Made by a program: the position numbers and the translations under genes. From an uncultured Flavobacteriales bacterium (GTDB lineage Bacteria > Bacteroidota > Bacteroidia > Flavobacteriales > Flavobacteriaceae), in contig CAJXYJ010000013.1 of NCBI GenBank assembly GCA_913063255.1, forward strand, positions 1 through 33,211: 33,211 nt of DNA, in the 5' to 3' direction. The notes under the pieces are model-generated. The model was not told the DNA's origin and made no database searches. It saw only the letters and a list, made by a program, of their open reading frames with translations. This document shows, one piece after another, positions 7,273 through 16,723 of the stretch. Position 1 is the first letter of the stretch; every line of letters begins with the position of its first letter.

Positions 7273-7320
7273 AATAGCGACTTGAATTTAAACTCAAGCC
7301 GCTATTCTTTTTTTATTTTG
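7273..7320 (+). terminator. intrinsic terminator after the small basic gene
   Basis: AATAGCG (7273-7279) pairs with CGCTATT (7300-7306), then CTTGA with TCAAG after one A/C mismatch, leaving an 8-nt loop. A T-rich tract CTTTTTTTATTTT follows immediately. It would end the putP / small-protein transcript before the methyltransferase gene. Confidence 0.8.
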
Positions 7321-7416
7321 TAAATTACTTACCGAATAGTTGTTATTGAAACTTAACATCTGCTCATACACAGGCTATTAGCCGAAGATAAATTTATTAA
7401 CCTAATTAACCACAAC

Positions 7417-8454
7417 ATGGATTTAGCAAATAAAAATCAAATTAACCCCTCTAAAATAATGCAAATTGGAATGGGGTTTTGGGCGTCTAAAACTTTACTT
7501 ACAGCAGTTAATTTACAGCTCTTTACACATCTAGCAAAAGGAGATATGCCCGGTAAAGAAATTCAAAATAATCTTGGTCTAAATCACAGATCTCTTTTTG
7601 ACTTTCTCGACACTTTAGTTGCATTAGGATTCCTAAAACGTACTGGATTAAAAGAGAATGCCAAATATGGAAATTCAGAAGATTCTAATTTGTTCTTGGA
7701 TAAAAATAAACCAAGTTATATGGGTGGTATATTAGAAATGGCTAACAATAGATTGTATCCTTTTTGGAATGATTTAGAAGAGTCTCTAAAAACAGGCAAG
7801 CCACAAAATGAAACAAAAAATGGTGGCAAGCCACTATTTGAAGCTATTTACGCAAATGAAGATCGGCTACGGGAATTCATACATGGTATGGGTGGTGTAC
7901 AAGCAGGGAATTTTATGAAACTAGCTCATGATTTTGATTTTTCAAAATATAAAACAATCTGTGATGTAGGTGGTTCAGGTGCAAATCTTTCCATACATAT
8001 TGCAAAAAACAATAGCCATATTAAATGTACTTCATTTGATCTCCCTCCTGTAGGTCCAATTGCAAAAAAAAATGTGGAAAATATGGGATTAAGTGATAGA
8101 ATAGAGGTCAGTTCAGGAGATTTTTTCATGGATGAATTACCACGTGCAGATGTAATTACCATGGGAAACATTCTTCACGATTGGGGAACTGACGACAAGC
8201 TAATGTTAATTAAAAAGGCCTATAATGCTCTACCGGAAGGAGGTGCCCTTATTGTTATTGAAAATATTATTGATGATGATAGAAATAAGAATGCTTTCGG
8301 TTTAATGATGTCATTAAATATGGCAATAGAAACAGAACAAGGTTTTGATTTTACAGCCTCAGATTTTAATCAATGGGCAAAAGAAGCTGGTTTTAGCAGT
8401 ACATCTGTGATGCCTTTAACTGGTCCATCAAGTGCTGTTATTGCTATCAAGTAA
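7417..8454 (+). CDS. SAM-dependent O-methyltransferase (plant COMT / ASMT-like)
   Basis: Encodes 345 residues. It has the two-part layout of small-molecule O-methyltransferases: an N-terminal winged-helix dimerisation domain (about 10-100, with LLTAVNLQLFTHLAKG and HRSLFDFLDTLVALGFLKR) and a C-terminal Rossmann domain. SAM-binding motifs are DVGGSGANL at 183-191, FDLP at 207-210 and GDFF at 234-237. The expected catalytic His is His254 in NILHDWGTDD. The product would transfer methyl to a hydroxyl (or less often N or C) of an aromatic or polyketide-like substrate. It opens a run of same-strand genes (unknown, NTF2-like, PLP enzyme, cupin), but gaps of 30-70 bp leave operon structure uncertain. 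The substrate cannot be inferred. Confidence 0.87.
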   Translation: MDLANKNQINPSKIMQIGMGFWASKTLLTAVNLQLFTHLAKGDMPGKEIQNNLGLNHRSLFDFLDTLVALGFLKRTGLKENAKYGNSEDSNLFLDKNKPSYMGGILEMANNRLYPFWNDLEESLKTGKPQNETKNGGKPLFEAIYANEDRLREFIHGMGGVQAGNFMKLAHDFDFSKYKTICDVGGSGANLSIHIAKNNSHIKCTSFDLPPVGPIAKKNVENMGLSDRIEVSSGDFFMDELPRADVITMGNILHDWGTDDKLMLIKKAYNALPEGGALIVIENIIDDDRNKNAFGLMMSLNMAIETEQGFDFTASDFNQWAKEAGFSSTSVMPLTGPSSAVIAIK

Positions 8455-8484
8455 TTACCTTCACCAATAAATTAATACAAATAA

Positions 8485-8955
8485 ATGAATTTGAATAAAA
8501 TAGAAGAAACTTGGAAAGAGTATTCTAAGTTAAAAAACATAGAATTAAAATTTAAAGAACGTAATCAAGGTAATGTAATTCAATCTCATTATTTAATTAA
8601 TTATACCAATGAAATAGCCACCTTTAGTTTTATTGGAATATTATGGAAATCTGCCGAAGGTCAAAATACAGACAAAACATCTATTATTGTAGAATTTGAA
8701 AATAGGTTAGCTATAAAAAATTTTGAATTTAAAACTTCGAACAAATTAAAAGACAGCCTTTCTAAAGATAAATCAACTGATTTTGAAAAAAGTATTTTAA
8801 AAGATCTTGAAAAATTTGATGCAAATAATATCACTCTAAAAGACAATTTTATTAGAATGGATACAAACCATATCTTTTCTACTATAGAAGATTTTAATCT
8901 TGTTTCTGATTTAATATTAAAGTTAAAAACAACAGGTAACAACAAAGAGAATTAA
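8485..8955 (+). CDS. hypothetical protein
   Basis: Encodes 156 residues, not recognised. Highly charged and Lys/Asn-rich, with no signal peptide, no membrane segment and no cysteine. Predicted by eye as a mixed alpha/beta soluble protein with helical ends (NLNKIEETWKEYSKLKN at the start, FSTIEDFNLVSDLILKLK at the end) and beta strands in between (NEIATFSFIGILWK, KTSIIVEFENRLAIKNFEFK). It begins 30 bp after the methyltransferase stop on the same strand. An antisense frame covers it but has no protein-like features. The codon pattern of this strand fits its neighbours, so it is probably real. Confidence 0.62.
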   Translation: MNLNKIEETWKEYSKLKNIELKFKERNQGNVIQSHYLINYTNEIATFSFIGILWKSAEGQNTDKTSIIVEFENRLAIKNFEFKTSNKLKDSLSKDKSTDFEKSILKDLEKFDANNITLKDNFIRMDTNHIFSTIEDFNLVSDLILKLKTTGNNKEN

Positions 8956-9001
8956 TTGCATCTGAATTTCCTATCTTAGTTTCTTAATTCAAGAATAAAT
9001 C

Positions 9002-9541
9002 ATGAAAAAAACACTATTCTTTATATCGATAATCCTTTTAGTAAGTATTGGATCTACAAAGGCAAACAATCCAAAACACAAAACCCTTATTAAAATGGAA
9101 TCCCCAGCAGATTCTATACGATTGGCAGAATTGGATCATTATTGGGAAAAATTAGCCCAAACGGTAGAAGAAGGAGATTTTGAAGGCTATAAAGCGCTAT
9201 ACCATAGTGACGCTGTTGTTGTATTTACAAGCGGGGAAAATAAAACTTCCGTACCAATAGAAAAGGCGCTAGCTGCTTGGAAAAAAGGCTTCCATGATAC
9301 CAAGAAAGGCAAGCAAAATGATAAAGCTGAGTTTCGTTTTTCACAAAGAATTGGAAATGAAACCACTGCACATGAAACAGGAATTTTCATATTCTCATCT
9401 ACAGATAATAATGGAAAAATTAAAGAGAAGTACACCATACATTTCGAAATGCTTCTAGTAAAAAAAGATAATGCATGGTTTGTTTTAATGGAATATCAGA
9501 AATCTGAAGCCTCCAAAGAAGAATGGGATGCGTTGAAATAG
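9002..9541 (+). CDS. secreted NTF2-like (SnoaL / DUF4440 type) protein
   Basis: Encodes 179 residues. A Sec signal of about 21 residues (MKKTLFFISIILLVSIGSTKA) leads into a cone-shaped NTF2-like domain. Typical pieces are HYWEKLAQTVEEGDFEGYKALYHSDAVVVF, a helix and strand that form the pocket, then AAWKKGF and the C-terminal strands KYTIHFEMLLVKKDNAWFVLMEYQKS. This superfamily includes polyketide cyclases, ketosteroid isomerase and many non-catalytic ligand-binding proteins. Periplasmic location is predicted. It sits between the methyltransferase and PLP-enzyme genes in the same direction with short gaps. No catalytic residues can be assigned. Confidence 0.78.
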   Translation: MKKTLFFISIILLVSIGSTKANNPKHKTLIKMESPADSIRLAELDHYWEKLAQTVEEGDFEGYKALYHSDAVVVFTSGENKTSVPIEKALAAWKKGFHDTKKGKQNDKAEFRFSQRIGNETTAHETGIFIFSSTDNNGKIKEKYTIHFEMLLVKKDNAWFVLMEYQKSEASKEEWDALK

Positions 9542-9609
9542 TCATCCATATGTTTATGTTATAAAATGATAAAGCTTTAAAAACAAGGCTATTGTAATAA
9601 ATTAATAAT

Positions 9610-10761
9610 ATGAAATGTCAAAAGCATCTATTTAATATAAAGGAAAATATCCACTACTTAAATTGTGCCTACAAAGCTCCATTATTAAAATCTTCTGAAG
9701 AGGCCTGTATTAAAGCATTAATTAAAGAAAGAAATCCATCAGACATAATAGCTGATAATTTTTTTAATGTCACTGAAGAAGTACGTGGCTATTTTGCTGA
9801 AATAATTAATTCTTCGTCCAATAACATAGCAATTATACCTTCCACTTCTTATGGTTTCAGTTCCGTATTAAATAACATTGAAGGAAAAAAGAATGGAAAT
9901 GCTATTACCATTCAAGATGAATTTCCAAGTGGTTATTTTTCAATTAAAAGATGGTGTAAGGAAAACTCAAATGAACTCTTATTAATTAATCCTGATGATG
10001 ATCAAATATTAATTGGTGAAAATTGGAACGACAATCTAATAAACCAAATTACAGAGCAAACCTCCATTGTTTTAATATCTTCTGTTCATTGGATGAATGG
10101 TATCCGCTTTAATTTGGAAAAAATTGGGCAAAAATGTAAAAAGGTTGGTGCAAAATTTATTGTCGACGGAACACAATCTGTTGGTGTCCTAAAAATGGAC
10201 GTCAACAAATACAATATAAGCGCTTTAATTTGCGCTTCGTATAAGTGGTTATTTGGTCCTTACTCAGTAGCTTTAGCATATATTAATGATGATTTTAATC
10301 AAGGCAAACCTCTGGAAGAATCATGGATGAATAGAGTGAATTCTGAAAACTTTAGTGCATTGACTAACTATGAAGATACCTACCAATCTAATGCAGGGAA
10401 ATTTAATGTTGGAGAATCCAGTAATTTTATTTTAATGCCGATGCTTAGGGAGTCTCTAAAACAAATAATGAAGTGGAAGCCAAATGAAATAGAAGCATAT
10501 TGTAAGTCGCTTATCCAACCACTTATCAATTACTTAGAAAGTTTAGGTGTCGCTTTTGAAAAAGAAAAATACTTTTCAAACCATTTGTTTGCCCTTCAAT
10601 TACCTGCAAATATTAACATGGAATTATTGAAAAATAATTTAATAAAAAACAATATTTACACTTCTATAAGAGGAAATTATTTGAGGGTTTCTGTAAATGT
10701 ATTCAATGATGAGAAAGATATTCTGAAATTAATTAATGTGATAAAGCAAACAAATATATAG
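9610..10761 (+). CDS. class V aminotransferase-fold PLP enzyme
   Basis: Encodes 383 residues of fold-type I. The PLP lysine is Lys212 in CASYKWLFGPY, the Asp that binds the pyridine nitrogen is Asp186 in VDGTQSVG, and a ring-stacking or phosphate-region His160 lies in SSVHWMNG. These are the marks of the class V group (cysteine desulfurase, isopenicillin-N epimerase-like, kynureninase). The cysteine-desulfurase active-site loop with its catalytic Cys is not apparent, so a desulfurase role is not supported. The N-terminal HYLNCAYKAPL is the usual substrate-side start of epimerase/lyase-like members. The cupin gene follows 23 bp later, so the two probably act together. The reaction (transamination, racemisation or lyase) is not determinable. 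Confidence 0.85.
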   Translation: MKCQKHLFNIKENIHYLNCAYKAPLLKSSEEACIKALIKERNPSDIIADNFFNVTEEVRGYFAEIINSSSNNIAIIPSTSYGFSSVLNNIEGKKNGNAITIQDEFPSGYFSIKRWCKENSNELLLINPDDDQILIGENWNDNLINQITEQTSIVLISSVHWMNGIRFNLEKIGQKCKKVGAKFIVDGTQSVGVLKMDVNKYNISALICASYKWLFGPYSVALAYINDDFNQGKPLEESWMNRVNSENFSALTNYEDTYQSNAGKFNVGESSNFILMPMLRESLKQIMKWKPNEIEAYCKSLIQPLINYLESLGVAFEKEKYFSNHLFALQLPANINMELLKNNLIKNNIYTSIRGNYLRVSVNVFNDEKDILKLINVIKQTNI

Positions 10762-10784
10762 AGTAAAAACTAATTAAAAAAAAT

Positions 10785-11129
10785 ATGAAAATAGATTCAT
10801 TTAATGAAAATTTAGATTTTAACGACCATAAAATTGTAACAAAGGTGCTTTTAGAATCTTCATTTTCAAAAGAGATAAGAATCCTTTTAAAACAAGGACA
10901 AATTATGAAAGAGCATAAGGCTCCATATCCTATAATAGTTCATCTTTTGGAAGGTGCTATTAATTTTGGAATTCAAGGGAAGATACATTTGTTGAAAAGT
11001 GGCGACATTATTACTTTAGGAGCTAATATTCCTCACGACTTAGAAGCTTTAAAAGACAGTATCGTTCGTTTAACACTTTCAAAACAAGATAAAACAGAAC
11101 GTGTAGAAAGGGTTATTACAAATTCATAA
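10785..11129 (+). CDS. cupin-fold protein
   Basis: Encodes 114 residues, a single small beta-barrel cupin. Cupin motif 1 corresponds to GQIMKEHKAPYPIIVHLLEG (about residues 38-57) and motif 2 to SGDIITLGANIPHDLEA. Motif 1 has only one of the two usual histidines of HxH and its Glu is shifted, while motif 2 keeps His in PHDL. Metal binding may therefore be weak or absent. Such small cupins act as isomerases, dioxygenases or sugar/ligand sensors. It follows the PLP-enzyme gene by 23 bp on the same strand, and a gap of 138 bp then precedes the transporter gene, so it probably ends that transcript. Confidence 0.78.
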   Translation: MKIDSFNENLDFNDHKIVTKVLLESSFSKEIRILLKQGQIMKEHKAPYPIIVHLLEGAINFGIQGKIHLLKSGDIITLGANIPHDLEALKDSIVRLTLSKQDKTERVERVITNS

Positions 11130-11267
11130 AAAAATACTTGATTATATTTATAGACCCCATTATATTGGCTGATCTAAAATACGCTTTGTCAACATCTTAT
11201 ACTGGTTCTATAATTCTTCTCGATTTACTATATTGCTTCTTTATATATAAAATTGATTTTCAAGTTT

Positions 11268-12581
11268 ATGAATCCATCTAAATCGTATCGCTCCTCATTT
11301 TTATTACTAACTACATTATTTTTCCTTTGGGGATTTATTACAGTGTTGGTAGATTCATTAATACCTCGATTAAGAGAGTTGTTTACACTTTCTTACTTTC
11401 AAGCAGGAATGGTACAATTTGCCTTTTTTGGAGCCTATTTTTTACTCTCCATACCAGCAAGTTATATACTTTCCAGAATTGGATATAAGAAAGGAATTAT
11501 TTTAGGCTTAGTTACCATGGCCTTGGGTTGTTTGCTATTTTATCCTGCGGCTTCTTATCGTGAATTTGGAATTTTTATGTTAGCCTATTTTATACTAGCG
11601 GGTGGGATGACCATATTACAAGTAGCAGCAAATCCCTATGTTGCTGTTTTAGGTTCTGAAAAAGGCGCATCCAGTAGATTGAATCTATCACAAGCCTTCA
11701 ATTCCCTAGGAACAGCGATTGCTCCTGCCATTGGTGCTTTATTTATTTTAAGTGATAAAATAAAATCTAGTGATGAAATTGCAGAACTTTCAATATCAGC
11801 AAAAGAAATCTATTTAGCTAATGAAGCTGCTGCTGTACAAAACCCTTTTTTAGGATTAGCAATATTTATCATTTTAATTGCTGGTGTTTTCCTTTTCGCT
11901 AAACTTCCAAAACTAATAAGTGAAACCTCAACAGGAACTTATTGGGAAGCCTTAAAACAAAAAAACTTGATGCAAGGAGTATTAGGGATTTTGTTTTATG
12001 TTGGTGCAGAAGTTGCTATTGGAAGCTACTTGGTAAATTATTTTTTAGACATGAATCTTGTGGAAGTCATTAAAGAAAATGGCTTTATGAAATCTATTGC
12101 TGAAGGGTTTCTCAATTCTAATCTCGCCGAAAACGACACTAAAGCAATTGTAGGTGTATTTGTAACTTTCTATTGGTCTGGAGCAATGGTAGGCCGTTTT
12201 ATAGGATCTTATCTTACCAAGATCATTAAACCAGGGAAGGTATTGGGAATATTTTCAACACTAGCAATTGCATTAATTCTACTATCTATTGGCACCACTG
12301 GCTTGCTTAGTATGTGGAGTATTTTAGCAGTTGGTTTATTTAATTCCATCATGTTTCCAACTATTTTTACTTTAGCCATCGATGGGATTGGAGAATTAAA
12401 ACCTAAGGCATCGGGTTTACTATGTACCGCCATTGTTGGTGGAGCCCTTATCCCACCTTTGTATGGATATTTCACAGATATTATTGGTTTTAAAGCGGCC
12501 TTTATTATTATAATAATTTGTTATGCCTATATTTTATGGTATGCTTATAAAAATTCAAAAAAAAACATTTCACATGTATAA
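11268..12581 (+). CDS. FucP-type sugar/H+ symporter (MFS)
   Basis: Encodes 437 residues from ATG 11268. A TTG at 11253 would add only five residues and is not needed. About 12 transmembrane helices. FucP/NagP-type signatures: FFLWGFITVLVDSLIPRLRELF in helix 1, FFGAYFLLSIPAS in helix 2, and AGGMTILQVAANPYVAVLG in helix 4, where FucP-type carriers have a conserved QVAANPY motif. It would bring hexose (fucose, mannose or N-acetylglucosamine-like) into the cytoplasm with protons. The last codons overlap the start of the GH92 gene by 8 bp (ATGTATAA), so the two are translationally coupled and mannose is a plausible substrate, by context only. Confidence 0.87.
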   Translation: MNPSKSYRSSFLLLTTLFFLWGFITVLVDSLIPRLRELFTLSYFQAGMVQFAFFGAYFLLSIPASYILSRIGYKKGIILGLVTMALGCLLFYPAASYREFGIFMLAYFILAGGMTILQVAANPYVAVLGSEKGASSRLNLSQAFNSLGTAIAPAIGALFILSDKIKSSDEIAELSISAKEIYLANEAAAVQNPFLGLAIFIILIAGVFLFAKLPKLISETSTGTYWEALKQKNLMQGVLGILFYVGAEVAIGSYLVNYFLDMNLVEVIKENGFMKSIAEGFLNSNLAENDTKAIVGVFVTFYWSGAMVGRFIGSYLTKIIKPGKVLGIFSTLAIALILLSIGTTGLLSMWSILAVGLFNSIMFPTIFTLAIDGIGELKPKASGLLCTAIVGGALIPPLYGYFTDIIGFKAAFIIIIICYAYILWYAYKNSKKNISHV

Positions 12582-14916
12582 AAAAATTGCACTATTAGTT
12601 CTCATAGGATTTGTGTTAAGTTGTAATACGAAAGACTCTTCCGAATTAAATTCAGAAAATAAGTTAGTTTTAACTTCTACAACAATCGATTATACTTCGT
12701 ATGTAAATCCATTTATTGGAACCAGTAAAATGGGCCATGTATTTCCTGGAGCTACGGCACCTTTTGGAATGGTGCAATTGAGTCCGCAAACCAATTTTGA
12801 AGTTATGTTTAACGAAGATGGCAAATACAATTCAGAAACCTATGAATACTGTGCAGGCTACCAACATCGAGATTCTACTATTATAGGTTTTGCACATACC
12901 AATTTAAGTGGTACGGGGCATTCAGATTTAGGAGACTTTCTAGTTATGCCAACAACAGGGAATTTGGTTTTAGATCCTCTTGAAACAAAAGAAGGAGAAA
13001 AAGGATTTTATTCTACATTTTCACACGAAAAAGAAGAAGCTTCTCCTGGATATTATAAGGTAGATTTAGATAGTTATAGCATCAAAGCAGAACTCACAGC
13101 AAGTGATCGGGTTGGGTTTCACCAATATACATTTCCAAAAACAGAAGAAGCTCATATTATTTTAGATATGGTCTATAATGTGTATCACCATGACAATAAA
13201 AATGTATGGACCTTTATTCGTGTAGAGAACGATTCTTTAATTACTGGTTATAGACAAACAAAGGGATGGGCAAGAACCAAGAAAGTGTTTTTTGCTATGC
13301 AGTTTTCAAAACCTTTTAAAAGTTATGGCCATAAAAAATACGATGCTATTACCTACGATGGTTTTTACCGACGTTTTAATCAGGAGGAAAATTTTCCAGA
13401 AATAGCTGGAAAAGATATCAGAGCATATTTTAATTTTGATACTAAAGAAGGTGAAAAAATCAATATCAAATTTGCATTATCGTCGGTAAGTACAAATGGT
13501 GCTTTAAAGAATTTGGAAACGGAAATTCCACATTGGGATTTCAATAAAACCAGAGAAGAAACCAAAGCTAAATGGAATAAGGAATTGTCAAAAATTGAAA
13601 TTACAACATTAACAGATGGAGATAAGACCAACTTCTACACCGCCTTGTATCATACCAACTTATCCCCAATACTATATGAAGATGTGGATGGTCAATACCG
13701 TGGTTTAGATCAAAATATTTATACATCAGAGGATTTTACAAACTATACCGTATTTTCACTTTGGGATACTTACCGCGCCTTACATCCATTATTTAATATT
13801 ACACAACCAGAGCGCAATAACGATATGATAAAATCGATGCTTGCACATCACGATCAAAGTGTTCACAATATGCTACCCATTTGGAGTCATTATGCAAATG
13901 AAAATTGGTGTATGATTGGGTATCATGCTACTTCGGTAATTGCCGATGCTATGGTGAAAAATGTTGGTGATTTTGATTCTAAACACGCTTTACAAGCTTC
14001 CGTAAATACTGCAACTGTTCGTTATTTTGATGGCATTGGGGATTATATAGATTATAAATATGTGCCAGATGATAAAAGCCATTCTTCCGTTTCTAAAACA
14101 TTAGAATATGCTTATAACGATTGGTGTATTGCTCAAATAGCAAAAGAGGTTGGCAACAAAGCTACAGAAGAAGAGTTTATGGGGCGTTCTGAATATTATA
14201 ATAATGTTTACGATCCAAAAATTGGCTATATGCGTCCAAAATTAGCCGATGGAAATTTTAGAAAAGACTTTGATCCTATGGATACGCATGGTCAAGGGTT
14301 TATTGAAGATAATGCATGGAATTATGGTTTGTATGTACCACAAAACATTGATAAAATGGTAACGATGATGGGAGGAAAAGAAAAATTTAGTATGCATTTA
14401 GATTCATTATTTACACAAGATATTGATGAAAAATATATCGCAAAACATGAAGATATCACAAGGGATGGGATAATTGGAAATTATGTACACGGAAACGAAC
14501 CTGGACACCATATCCCCTATTTATACAATTGGACAGGTCATCCAGAAAAAACACAAGAACGAGTACGGATGATAATGAACACTATGTATGCTCCTACCGT
14601 AGACGGTCTTTGTGGTAATGATGATGCTGGACAAATGAGTGCTTGGTATATTTTTAGTAGTTTAGGATTTTACCCTGTAACACCGGGCTCTACAGATTAT
14701 GCATTAGGAAGTCCTTTAATTAAAGAAGCAATCATTCATTTAAATAATGGAAAGACCTTGACTATAAAAGCAACGAATCAGAGTAAAGAAAACATTTATG
14801 TAAAAAGTGTTTCCGTAAATGGAAAAATTATTAATGAGACATTATTATCGCATAATGATATAATAAATGGAGGTGAGGTTATTTTTGAAATGGTAAACAA
14901 TTCAAACTTGGACTAG
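12574..14916 (+). CDS. GH92 alpha-mannosidase lipoprotein
   Basis: Encodes 780 residues from ATG 12574, where the lipoprotein signal MYKKIALLVLIGFVLSC starts (Cys17). An upstream in-frame ATG at 12523 lies inside the transporter gene and is rejected. Glycoside hydrolase family 92 signatures are clear: YVNPFIGT and FPGATAPFGMVQLSPQT near the N-terminus, GHSDLGDFLVMPTTG, FSLWDTYRALHPL, then GNEPGHH with the candidate acid Glu642, and GNDDAGQMSAWY with candidate base and calcium ligands around Asp683/Asp684. Family members cut alpha-linked mannose, mainly alpha-1,2 but also 1,3, 1,4 or 1,6, using calcium and inverting chemistry. The lipid anchor predicts a periplasmic or surface location. It is coupled to the FucP-type transporter gene. 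The linkage preference is not visible. Confidence 0.93.
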   Translation: MYKKIALLVLIGFVLSCNTKDSSELNSENKLVLTSTTIDYTSYVNPFIGTSKMGHVFPGATAPFGMVQLSPQTNFEVMFNEDGKYNSETYEYCAGYQHRDSTIIGFAHTNLSGTGHSDLGDFLVMPTTGNLVLDPLETKEGEKGFYSTFSHEKEEASPGYYKVDLDSYSIKAELTASDRVGFHQYTFPKTEEAHIILDMVYNVYHHDNKNVWTFIRVENDSLITGYRQTKGWARTKKVFFAMQFSKPFKSYGHKKYDAITYDGFYRRFNQEENFPEIAGKDIRAYFNFDTKEGEKINIKFALSSVSTNGALKNLETEIPHWDFNKTREETKAKWNKELSKIEITTLTDGDKTNFYTALYHTNLSPILYEDVDGQYRGLDQNIYTSEDFTNYTVFSLWDTYRALHPLFNITQPERNNDMIKSMLAHHDQSVHNMLPIWSHYANENWCMIGYHATSVIADAMVKNVGDFDSKHALQASVNTATVRYFDGIGDYIDYKYVPDDKSHSSVSKTLEYAYNDWCIAQIAKEVGNKATEEEFMGRSEYYNNVYDPKIGYMRPKLADGNFRKDFDPMDTHGQGFIEDNAWNYGLYVPQNIDKMVTMMGGKEKFSMHLDSLFTQDIDEKYIAKHEDITRDGIIGNYVHGNEPGHHIPYLYNWTGHPEKTQERVRMIMNTMYAPTVDGLCGNDDAGQMSAWYIFSSLGFYPVTPGSTDYALGSPLIKEAIIHLNNGKTLTIKATNQSKENIYVKSVSVNGKIINETLLSHNDIINGGEVIFEMVNNSNLD

Positions 14917-14945
14917 AGATGAAAATCTTTTAATAAGAAATAAGA

Positions 14946-16235
14946 ATGAATAAAAAGATTGGATTAAAGGAAGCGATTTCAATTGGTATTGGAGGAATGG
15001 TCGGTGGTGGTATTTTTGCAGTATTAGGATTAGCTGTTGCATTAGCAAAAGGTGGAACTCCAATTTCTTTCTTAATTGCAGGTCTTATTGCACTTATCAC
15101 CTCTTATAGCTATGTAAAATTATCTCTTAAATATCCCGATAGAGGTGGTACGGTTAAGTTTGTCAATCAAGGATTTGGTATTGGCCTTTTTAGTGGCGGC
15201 ATCAATAATTTACTCTGGTTTAGTTATATTATTATGCTGGCATTATATGCTTCCGCATTTGGTTCTTATGCTCCAAATTTATATGAACTTACTAGCAACA
15301 AAGTATTAGACTCTCACATTTATGCTTCTTCCATAATTATAATTGCAACAGCTATTAATTATTACAGTATTTCTGTGGTTGGAAAAATAGAATCTTATGC
15401 TGTAATCATTAAACTCATTATTTTATTATCCTTTGTTGGGTTTGGTTTGTATGGCTTATTCGGAAATCCACACATAGAACAATTATCTTCCAAACATTGG
15501 GAATCTCCTTTTAAACTACTTACCGCAGGAATGGTGATTTTTGTTGCTTATGAAGGTTTTGAACTTATAGCCAATGCTGCACCAGATATTAAAGACCCAG
15601 AAAAAAATATACCAAGAGCCTATTATTGGTCTGTAATCTTTGTGATATTCTTATATGTTGTTATTGCAGCAATAACAGTTGGTTCCTTAGAGTTTAGTGA
15701 AATTGCAACTGCTCAAGATTATGTGTTAGCAGAAGCAGCTAAACCTATGCTTGGCAAAGTTGGTTTTACAATAATAACAATAGCAGCATTAATCTCTACA
15801 TTTTCAGCAATAAACGCTTCTCTTTACGGGGGCAGTAGAGTAAATTATGAGATTGCAGAAGATGATGAATTGCCCAAACAATTTACTTGTATGTTATGGA
15901 ATCAGCCAATAGGCTTATTTATTACGGCAATAGCTACATTGATTTTAGTAAATACTTTACAATTAGAAAGCATATCCACCGCAGGAAGTGCAGGGTTTTT
16001 ATTGATTTTTGGAGTGGTGAATTTAACAAGTTATAAACTCTCGAAAGAAATTAATGCGAAAAGAAGTATTCCACTTTTGGGAGCGATATTTTGCTTTGTA
16101 GCTATGGCGGCATTGCTCATTCAACATTATTCTGAAAGTAAAACAGATGTTTATATCGCTATAGGAATTATTATAGTTAGTTTCTTAATCGAGTATTTCT
16201 ATAAAAAAATGGAAAGGAGTCGAAAAACTACATAA
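14946..16235 (+). CDS. APC-superfamily amino acid permease
   Basis: Encodes 429 residues with about 12 hydrophobic helices. The N-terminal segment KKIGLKEAISIGIGGMVGGGIFAVLG is the APC fold's first helix, with the unwound GxxxGxGIF substrate site. VAYEGFELIANAAPDIKDPEKNIPRA is the classic loop after helix 6, and INASLYGGSRVNYEIAEDDELP is a conserved intracellular segment. It is predicted to exchange or import an amino acid or amine in the inner membrane. The gene is 29 bp after the GH92 stop and 10 bp before the first GNAT gene, so it looks like part of that operon even though a link between amino acid transport and mannan use is not obvious. Confidence 0.87.
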   Translation: MNKKIGLKEAISIGIGGMVGGGIFAVLGLAVALAKGGTPISFLIAGLIALITSYSYVKLSLKYPDRGGTVKFVNQGFGIGLFSGGINNLLWFSYIIMLALYASAFGSYAPNLYELTSNKVLDSHIYASSIIIIATAINYYSISVVGKIESYAVIIKLIILLSFVGFGLYGLFGNPHIEQLSSKHWESPFKLLTAGMVIFVAYEGFELIANAAPDIKDPEKNIPRAYYWSVIFVIFLYVVIAAITVGSLEFSEIATAQDYVLAEAAKPMLGKVGFTIITIAALISTFSAINASLYGGSRVNYEIAEDDELPKQFTCMLWNQPIGLFITAIATLILVNTLQLESISTAGSAGFLLIFGVVNLTSYKLSKEINAKRSIPLLGAIFCFVAMAALLIQHYSESKTDVYIAIGIIIVSFLIEYFYKKMERSRKTT

Positions 16236-16245
16236 CTTTAATTTA

Positions 16246-16716
16246 ATGATTAAACGACTAAATAACAAAGACTCGGAGGTTTCTAAGCAAATACGGACTG
16301 TATTTCAGGCTTCCTATGCTGTGGAAGCAAAATTGTTGAATGCAATAGATTTCCCTCCCTTAAAAAGAAGTTTGGAGAGTTATATTAAAAGTGATAATGA
16401 TTTTTATGGTTTTGTCGATAAAGAAGAATTAGCTGGAGTTATCGAAATCAATCATAATAAAAAAGTTACGCATATTCAAAGTTTAGTAGTACACCCTATT
16501 TTTTTCAGAAAAGGAATTGCTCGAAAATTAATGGAATTTGTTTTAACCTTTTACACCTCGAAAACCTTTATGGTAGAAACCGGAGTGGAAAATGAACCAG
16601 CTAGTCTATTGTATAAAAAAATGAACTTCAGAGAAGTAAAGCAATGGGATACTCCGTTTGGTATTCGAAAAATAAGATTTGAAAGAGAAGGTGATAATTT
16701 AATGAAAACCAAATAA
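16246..16716 (+). CDS. GNAT-family N-acetyltransferase
   Basis: Encodes 156 residues covering a full GNAT fold. The core strand and loop is HIQSLVVHPIFFRKGIARKL, with the acetyl-CoA diphosphate loop RKGIAR, followed by the strand VETGVENEPASLLYKKMNFRE where YKKMNF corresponds to the conserved C-terminal Tyr region. The substrate is unknown. It begins 10 bp after the permease stop and ends 7 bp before another GNAT gene. The two share only general GNAT features, so they do not look like a recent duplication. Confidence 0.85.
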   Translation: MIKRLNNKDSEVSKQIRTVFQASYAVEAKLLNAIDFPPLKRSLESYIKSDNDFYGFVDKEELAGVIEINHNKKVTHIQSLVVHPIFFRKGIARKLMEFVLTFYTSKTFMVETGVENEPASLLYKKMNFREVKQWDTPFGIRKIRFEREGDNLMKTK

Positions 16717-16723
16717 AAAAACA

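Noticed and set aside
8661-8945. 94-codon antisense frame in the unknown gene at 8485
   Set aside because: Phe/Ser-rich as expected for the complement of AAA/GAA-rich coding sequence; no features.
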